Both the position numbers and the translations under genes were made by a program. 7,695 nucleotides of DNA from contig CANCGK010000042.1 in NCBI GenBank assembly GCA_947377595.1, positions 1 to 7,695 on the forward strand. The letters are read 5' to 3'. Source of the stretch: a bacterium (GTDB lineage: Bacteria > Babelota > Babeliae > Babelales > Chromulinivoraceae). Shown here piece by piece: positions 6,284 through 7,695 of the stretch; the stretch's first letter is position 1; the number at the start of each line of letters is the position of its first letter. The notes beneath the pieces were generated by a model. That model saw only the letters and a list, made by a program, of their open reading frames with translations, searched no databases and was not told the DNA's origin.

Positions 6284-6308
6284 TATATAAAGAACTTTTC
6301 TTTATATA
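6284..6308. promoter_or_regulatory. Perfect inverted repeat over the rpsF promoter/start region
   Basis: TATATAAAGAA (6284-6294) is the exact reverse complement of TTCTTTATATA (6298-6308), with 3 bases between. One arm overlaps the proposed -10 box and start site of the rpsF operon. As DNA it would suit a dimeric regulator; as RNA the A/U stem is weak and lacks a T-run, so it is not a terminator. It is not visibly the known S6:S18-binding leader motif. Confidence 0.45.
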
Positions 6309-6335
6309 ATAGGTTAAACAAACAATAACTAACAA
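6306..6335 (-). promoter_or_regulatory. rpsF: Proposed promoter of the rpsF-rpsR-truA-GNAT operon
   Basis: On the minus strand TTGTTA (6335-6330) and TATTAT (6311-6306) are 18 bases apart, matching 4/6 and 5/6 of the sigma-70 boxes. It lies right after the upstream gene's terminator and leaves a short leader of about 35 bases before the S6 start, which is where an independent operon promoter should be. Confidence 0.5.
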
Positions 6336-6336
6336 T

Positions 6337-6387
6337 AAAAAGTGTACCAAAATCCAAGCTTTTTACTAGGACTTTGGTACACTTTTT
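6337..6387 (-). terminator. Rho-independent terminator of the HTH/S24 regulator gene
   Basis: AAAAAGTGTACCAAA (6337-6351) pairs perfectly with 6373-6387 (TTTGGTACACTTTTT) for 15 bp. The stem continues with TCC (6353-6355) to GGA (6369-6371) after a mismatch. On the minus strand the stem ends in TTTTTATT, and it starts 15 bases after the regulator's stop codon. A T-run also follows on the plus strand, so it may work both ways. It separates the regulator from the S6 operon. Confidence 0.9.
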
Positions 6388-6402
6388 TAATTTTTACGTA
6401 AA

Positions 6403-7083
6403 TTAAGCTAATTTTTGAATTCTTTGAACAACGCGTCCAATAATTCTAAAATGATCTTTTCCACGAACTAAAGCCACAGGGGCTTCTTTATGATTTACTG
6501 ATTCAAGAACAATAAAATCATCCGTATATGTTACACGCATAACAGCTTTAACTGGAGTTTCATTGCCATACTCAACAGCACCTATATCACCAGAACGAGT
6601 CCAAACTTCAGGAGAAATAATTAAAAAATCACCTTTAGTAAATGTTGGAAACAAATTATTGTTATCAATAGACAATGCAAACATTGCATTATCAGTTGTA
6701 TTTAACACAGGTACAAAAACTTCTTTAAATCCTGTTGTAATTTGCATTAATTGATTATTGTACGGTGATGGATTTGAAGGTATATCTCCAACAGCTGGAA
6801 CAATTTGAACTTTTAAGCTTAAATCTGATGTTTCTGGCAAGCTGACATTACTATCAATATTATCTGTACGTTTACGGCGTTGAGCAAATAACTCTAACGG
6901 ACTAATTTCAAAAGCGTTTGCAAGCTTTCTTAATGAATCTTCATTCCAACGACGTGTGCCATTTTTAATATGAGTTAAATAACTTTCTGACATGCCTGTT
7001 TTTTCAGCTAAAACTTTAGTAGTCCAACCTTTTTCACGTAGTAATTCTTTTACACGCAATTCTGTTGATGTAGAAAAAGACAT
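6403..7083 (-). CDS. HTH (Xre/Cro-CI) transcriptional regulator with S24/LexA-like C-terminal domain
   Basis: The 226-residue protein has an N-terminal Cro/CI helix-turn-helix at about residues 8-62 (VLAEKTGMSESYLTHIKNG, 24-42, contains the two helices), a charged linker, then an S24-type domain. In that domain VPAVGDIP (95-102), LFPTFTKGDFLIISP (144-158), SGDIGAVEY (164-172), ETPVKAVMRV (175-184) and IIGRVVQRI (214-222) follow the LexA/CI pattern. The nucleophile motif G-D-S-M reads N-N-N-L (141-144), so the serine appears to be Asn143, while the catalytic-lysine position is Lys179. The Ala-Gly cleavage site expected near 103-104 reads Ser-Asn. Self-cleavage therefore looks lost. I start at ATG 7081-7083, which has GGAGG 6 bases upstream; the open frame runs 45 codons further but that part is low-complexity and crosses the promoter. 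It is divergent from rnhB and likely autoregulated. Its target genes are unknown. Confidence 0.92.
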   Translation of the reverse strand: MSFSTSTELRVKELLREKGWTTKVLAEKTGMSESYLTHIKNGTRRWNEDSLRKLANAFEISPLELFAQRRKRTDNIDSNVSLPETSDLSLKVQIVPAVGDIPSNPSPYNNQLMQITTGFKEVFVPVLNTTDNAMFALSIDNNNLFPTFTKGDFLIISPEVWTRSGDIGAVEYGNETPVKAVMRVTYTDDFIVLESVNHKEAPVALVRGKDHFRIIGRVVQRIQKLA

Positions 7084-7093
7084 TATATTCCTC

Positions 7094-7103
7094 CCGATAT
7101 CGG
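7094..7103. promoter_or_regulatory. Perfect 10-bp palindrome upstream of the regulator (candidate autoregulatory operator)
   Basis: CCGATATCGG is fully self-complementary and is G/C-rich for this AT-rich gap. It touches the GGAGG ribosome site of the regulator and lies between the two divergent starts. Cro/CI-type dimers usually bind such symmetric sites near their own promoter, so self-control is the simplest inference; binding cannot be shown from sequence. Confidence 0.45.
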
Positions 7104-7151
7104 AAAATATTTGGTAGTATGATATATAAAAAAACTTATTAGGATAAAGAC

Positions 7152-7160
7152 TATATAACA
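7152..7160 (-). promoter_or_regulatory. Possible extended -10 promoter of the regulator gene
   Basis: On the minus strand TGTTATATA reads as an extended -10 (TG, one base, TATATA), about 70 bases before the regulator's ATG. A perfect TTGACA (7175-7170 on the minus strand) is only 12 bases upstream, too close for a normal -35, so I rely on the extended -10 alone. Confidence 0.3.
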
Positions 7161-7191
7161 GCAACTTTTTGTCAATCGAAATAATTACATA

Positions 7192-7695
7192 GTGAAAGAA
7201 AAAAATATAAACGCCCAATCAAACAATTCTAATCTTTACGAATTCGAATCACTTTTTTGGCAAAAAAATCAATCGATTTGTGGTGTTGACGAAGTTGGCA
7301 GAGGTTGCCTAGCAGGCCCAATTGTTACAGCGGCAGTCATATTAAACAAACATGCGTACCACGCAAACATTCGTGACTCAAAAACTATGTCCTCAATTCA
7401 GTTAGAAAATATGCATGCATGGATTATACAAAACAGTACCTATGCAATCGGTATCAGCAATACTCGATTAATCGATCAAAAAAACATTTATAGAACAACG
7501 CAAATAACTATGAAAAAAGCACTGCTACATCTTTTATCATCAAGCTCACATAATCTTGCAATGATTGCTATCGATGCCATGCCTTTATCATTAGAACATA
7601 CACCTTTTTATACTATTCCTATTGAATCTTACATAAAAGGCGAATCAAAATCAGCGTCTATCGCTGCAGCATCAATTATAGCAAAAGTCACACGA
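7192..7695 (+). CDS. rnhB: Ribonuclease HII, N-terminal part (cut by window edge)
   Basis: RNase HII cuts the RNA strand of RNA-DNA hybrids and single ribonucleotides in DNA. The 168 visible residues carry the family blocks: GVDEVGRGCLAGPIVTAAVIL (31-51) with the metal-binding pair D33 and E34 and the GRG loop, RDSKTMS (61-67), IDQKNIYRTT (94-103), IAID (125-128) with the third acidic residue D128, and YIKGESKSASIAAASIIAKVTR (147-168). The fourth acidic residue should lie just beyond the edge. The usual K-G-D reads K-G-E (149-151). The start is the GTG at 7192, the only start codon in the open frame, which begins after a stop at 7156-7158; no ribosome site precedes it. The gene is divergent from the HTH regulator with 108 bp between. 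Confidence 0.93.
   Translation, partial: MKEKNINAQSNNSNLYEFESLFWQKNQSICGVDEVGRGCLAGPIVTAAVILNKHAYHANIRDSKTMSSIQLENMHAWIIQNSTYAIGISNTRLIDQKNIYRTTQITMKKALLHLLSSSSHNLAMIAIDAMPLSLEHTPFYTIPIESYIKGESKSASIAAASIIAKVTR

Noticed and set aside
6563..6754. Plus-strand open frame of 63 codons opposite the regulator gene
   Set aside because: It is antisense to the S24-like domain, with no recognisable domain or promoter of its own.
7084..7218. A 45-residue N-terminal extension of the regulator
   Set aside because: The extension is Phe/Tyr/Ile-rich, runs through the promoter region and overlaps rnhB; the ATG at 7083 has a strong GGAGG site and gives a normal HTH N-terminus.

Overview
The window is low-GC bacterial chromosome (coding parts about one third G+C by eye). 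It holds eight protein genes, two of them cut by the window edges. The gene mix (a large secreted delta-60 repeat protein, a DUF4143 AAA ATPase, a short rpsF-rpsR-truA cluster without ssb or rplI, and an S24-like repressor) would suit a small-genome, possibly host-associated bacterium. Candidatus Dependentiae (TM6/Babeliae) is my best guess, but this is a low-confidence inference from style and gene content, not proof.

Layout, left to right. (1) Bases 1-2300, minus strand: the first 766 codons of an exported protein built of delta-60 (DUF5122) repeats; its 3' end is outside the window. (2) Bases 2301-2581: a divergent intergenic region with an AT-rich palindrome and two copies of a 42-bp near-palindromic repeat, the second running into the ribosome binding site of the next gene. 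(3) Bases 2582-3754, plus strand: an intact AAA ATPase with a C-terminal DUF4143 nuclease-like domain. (4) Bases 3755-4059: a 305-bp gap between convergent genes. It holds a 31-bp direct repeat (194 bp apart, the first copy starting on the ATPase stop codon), a GC-rich imperfect inverted repeat of about 160 bp, and a perfect 18-bp-stem bidirectional terminator. (5) Bases 4060-6264, minus strand: a tight operon transcribed as rpsF (S6), rpsR (S18), truA, then a membrane-anchored GNAT acetyltransferase. (6) Bases 6403-7083, minus strand: a helix-turn-helix regulator with an S24/LexA-like C-terminal domain that seems to lack both the catalytic serine and the cleavage dipeptide; a strong terminator separates it from the S6 operon. 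(7) Bases 7192-7695, plus strand, divergent from the regulator: the N-terminal part of RNase HII (rnhB).

The S6 operon supplies ribosome and tRNA-modification functions and has its own promoter just after the regulator's terminator. The regulator probably controls itself, and perhaps rnhB, through a palindrome in the 108-bp shared intergenic region. The most unusual part is the ATPase gene: repeat elements abut both of its ends, one reaching the ribosome binding site and one starting on the stop codon, which gives it the look of a repeat-bounded cassette. That reading is a hypothesis.
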